DNA from: Deltaproteobacteria bacterium
Lineage (GTDB): Bacteria; Bdellovibrionota_B; Oligoflexia; Oligoflexales; Bog-1112
DNA length: 64,000 bases
Assembly (NCBI GenBank): GCA_016186945.1
Contig: JACPKR010000033.1
Coordinates: 1-64,000 of the forward strand
Direction of reading: 5' to 3'
Below are positions 62,292 to 64,000 of the stretch, in pieces. Below the pieces are notes generated by a model that worked only from the letters and a program-made list of their open reading frames with translations, was not told where the DNA came from and did not search any database. Each line of letters opens with the position of its first letter. The first letter of the stretch is position 1. A program made the translations under genes and the position numbers.

Positions 62292-63689
62292 CTACTTGGC
62301 GAAAACCTTCCGAACCTCGTTTTCATCTAGCGGGCTATTGACTACGATGACAGGATCAAAGTTGTTGCCGTCAGCCAAACGCAAATCCCCGGCTTGGGCA
62401 TCATAGGATGCGTACCTGAAATGCTTGCTAGGTGGAAGAAATCGGTTCTCGTCTAATCGCTCCTTCAACTTTCTGACTATGTCTTGTGGCGGGGTGGTTT
62501 CATCAAATTCAAAGCTAATGTAACGGACCGTAAGTGGAGCAGAGAAGCTGGTTCCATCTGTTACCGTCAAAAAGTTCAGTGGGTTGCTAGTCACAACGCG
62601 ACTTCCAAGATTGAAGAGGGTAACGCAGCTTCCATAATTGCTAAACGAGCTTACTTCTTTGTAAGTTATATTATAACTTCCGACCAAAATATGTTGTAGG
62701 TAACGTGAACAATAGGGCATGTCCAAACGGTTTTCTATGGCCATCCCCTCATTACCTGCGGACTGTATGGTAATATACGGAACTTGATCATAATTCATAC
62801 CGTCCTTATTCCTTATGCCCTCCTTAATTTGCTCTTTACCAGCGAGAAAAGTCATCATCGGTTTTTTTAGTTCCAACGAACAACTAGACTGTTTCAACAT
62901 CGAGGAAACATCAGCTGCACTGATTCCGTAACTTTTGTTCACCAAATTTACGTTATATTTCATAGCTAATTTATGGAGCAGACTACTTTCGCTGTCCCTA
63001 CACCTTTCGATAGAAACGTTCGTATAGTCCTTATCATCACCGAGGTTCCATCGAGGGGATTGTTCTTCCAACTGTTTACACAAAAGCCTAGGATAATGAC
63101 TACTTTCCTGCTTGTTTTCCACAAGGACAAATTTTACATTTGGATTCCTGTAGGCTACCATTGCAGTTGTGCTAGTACCGTGATATTGCAACACGTCTTC
63201 TCTAAGATATTTTTCGATTTCAAAGGCTTCAAAGTATTCTAATACTCCCGTCTTTCGTTCTTTGATAGAAAGATTCCATCTGTCTCTTAAAGAAAGCAGG
63301 TCATCTGAAGGGGATTCGGCACTGATCTCTATTCCTTCTTTCAACTCGCAAGAAGCTTCAAATTCATCCCCCTCCTTTATGTTCGCAATGATCTTCTTTT
63401 TTAGCTCATCCGAACTCATTTCGGACAAATCCCCTGCATTACCTGCATCAAAGGAAGGCGGAGTGCAGCTCAATGTGTAGCTCGCAATCACTTTATCTTT
63501 GTAAGCTTTGTGATTTGGATCAATCCCACCATCAATCATCATCACTATGTGATTATGAAGCTGGGCGGGTTCTGGGTCGGAATCCTGCGGAAGCGTGATT
63601 AGCTCATTTGGCTTCAACCACGTCTCCCCCGTTCTTTCCCTTGATGAACAGTTTGCCAATAGGCAAAAAATTAAAAAAACAAATCTCAT
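62292..63689 (-). CDS. subtilisin-family (S8) serine protease, exported
   Basis: 465 residues. Signal sequence 1-14 with a lipobox-like LANC; Asn before the Cys is unusual, so lipidation is uncertain. Catalytic triad: Asp in MMIDGGIDPNH (about 53), His in QYHGTSTTAM (about 170) and Ser in TDGTSFSAPL (about 390); the oxyanion Asn is in SAGNEG. The gap between Asp and His is longer than usual, with an inserted charged region. Likely a periplasmic or surface protease. It converges on hppA. Confidence 0.82.
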   Translation of the reverse strand: MRFVFLIFCLLANCSSRERTGETWLKPNELITLPQDSDPEPAQLHNHIVMMIDGGIDPNHKAYKDKVIASYTLSCTPPSFDAGNAGDLSEMSSDELKKKIIANIKEGDEFEASCELKEGIEISAESPSDDLLSLRDRWNLSIKERKTGVLEYFEAFEIEKYLREDVLQYHGTSTTAMVAYRNPNVKFVLVENKQESSHYPRLLCKQLEEQSPRWNLGDDKDYTNVSIERCRDSESSLLHKLAMKYNVNLVNKSYGISAADVSSMLKQSSCSLELKKPMMTFLAGKEQIKEGIRNKDGMNYDQVPYITIQSAGNEGMAIENRLDMPYCSRYLQHILVGSYNITYKEVSSFSNYGSCVTLFNLGSRVVTSNPLNFLTVTDGTSFSAPLTVRYISFEFDETTPPQDIVRKLKERLDENRFLPPSKHFRYASYDAQAGDLRLADGNNFDPVIVVNSPLDENEVRKVFAK

Positions 63690-63916
63690 GACTCTTCTTT
63701 CTAAGAAGGAATCCTAACCTGTGGTTTTCATATTCACAGGTCCATTTTAACAATGGCGAAAACTTCGCGCAATAGCTCTTCTCTTTTCACCACGACGTAT
63801 TATCCTGAATATAATAGATCTTTCATTTTCTTCTAAAGTCCGTAGTTGGCTACGTACCGTTATTGAATATAGAGGTTGGAGAGAGAACATAACGCAACCT
63901 TAAAAAGGAGGTTCTT
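63690..63916. promoter_or_regulatory. divergent promoter region
   Basis: It contains a hairpin CCTGTG/CACAGG (about 63718-63742) near the protease start. On the plus strand there is a sigma70-like promoter, TTGGCT (63846-63851), 16 bp, TATAGA (63868-63873). The -35 lies in a small dyad CGTAG/CTACG (63841-63854) that could bind a regulator of the thioredoxin-like gene. Confidence 0.45.
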
Positions 63917-64000
63917 ATGGCTACAAAAACCGAAAAAAGAAAAGTTGAGGTTTTTAGTGCTGGTTGTCCGTGCTGTGAACAGGCGCTTGACCTGGTTAAC
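63917..64000 (+). CDS. thioredoxin-like protein, N-terminus only (cut by window edge)
   Basis: 28 residues are visible from the ATG at 63917 (AAGGAGG at 63905-63911). After a basic start comes VEVFSAGCPCCEQALDLV: a beta strand, then a Cys-Pro-Cys-Cys active site, as in small thioredoxin/glutaredoxin-fold proteins. The rest lies outside the window, so the family is provisional. Confidence 0.55.
   Translation, partial: MATKTEKRKVEVFSAGCPCCEQALDLVN

Overview
The window is a stretch of chromosome from a Gram-negative, diderm bacterium. It carries a full lipid A / outer-membrane biogenesis block (bamA, skp-like, lpxA, lpxB, lpxK, msbA-like, fabZ, lolC/E, lolD). Several further genes fit a Bdellovibrionota/Oligoflexia or other deltaproteobacterial-type lineage: a PrkA-type kinase, a PIN-PhoH protein, a degenerate XRE-IrrE regulator, a K+-dependent membrane pyrophosphatase and a CFI-box secreted protein. 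That placement is inference; no rRNA is present to settle it.

Layout. 1-2600 is an accessory zone: the tail of an IS5-type transposase, an XRE regulator, a HepT/MntA toxin-antitoxin pair lying between two 48-bp copies of the 3' half of an initiator tRNA (att-like), two related TGACA-built 21-bp inverted repeats, and a TnpB remnant. 2608-12739 (minus) is a signalling operon: a 2488-residue hybrid histidine kinase with 15 tandem 92-residue HAMP units, then CheR, CheB and a REC-histidine kinase. 13056-14075 is an unknown membrane-anchored protein. 14175-28125 (minus) is one nearly gapless operon: lon, cysteine desulfurase, lolC/E, lolD, bamA, skp, fabZ, lpxA, lpxB, msbA, lpxK; lpxD is absent. 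28359-34772 holds small secreted proteins, a PorV-like barrel, an RlmI-like rRNA methyltransferase, an E2-acyltransferase-like protein without its catalytic His, and dps. 35021-36756 is trmD-rimM-rpsP, with a 23-bp tandem repeat between rimM and rpsP. 36929-40463 holds a CFI-box protein, an AGCS symporter and a DnaQ-type exonuclease. 40469-46947 is an acyl-CoA carboxylase / AtuA / enoyl-CoA hydratase operon of the leucine or terpenoid degradation type. 46950-59956 holds unknown proteins, a DoxX-like protein, a sulfite-reductase-like acidic fusion, the XRE-IrrE regulator, infC, a candidate ncRNA, phoH, prkA, an HD phosphohydrolase, a coiled-coil protein and a histone-like protein. 60141-62246 is the membrane pyrophosphatase, followed by a subtilase and the start of a thioredoxin-like gene.

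The most distinctive feature is two families of short, palindromic, non-coding dispersed repeats. Repeat A is about 140 bp with 20-bp terminal inverted repeats; one compound copy carries an 87-bp piece of the neighbouring dps gene, and hppA sits between the two halves of another copy. Repeat B is about 92 bp with six copies; twice it occurs as an inverted pair bracketing one small gene, and one copy encodes the N-terminus of the MsbA-like transporter. They look like MITE-type elements that reshape gene ends, starts and possibly gene content in this genome.
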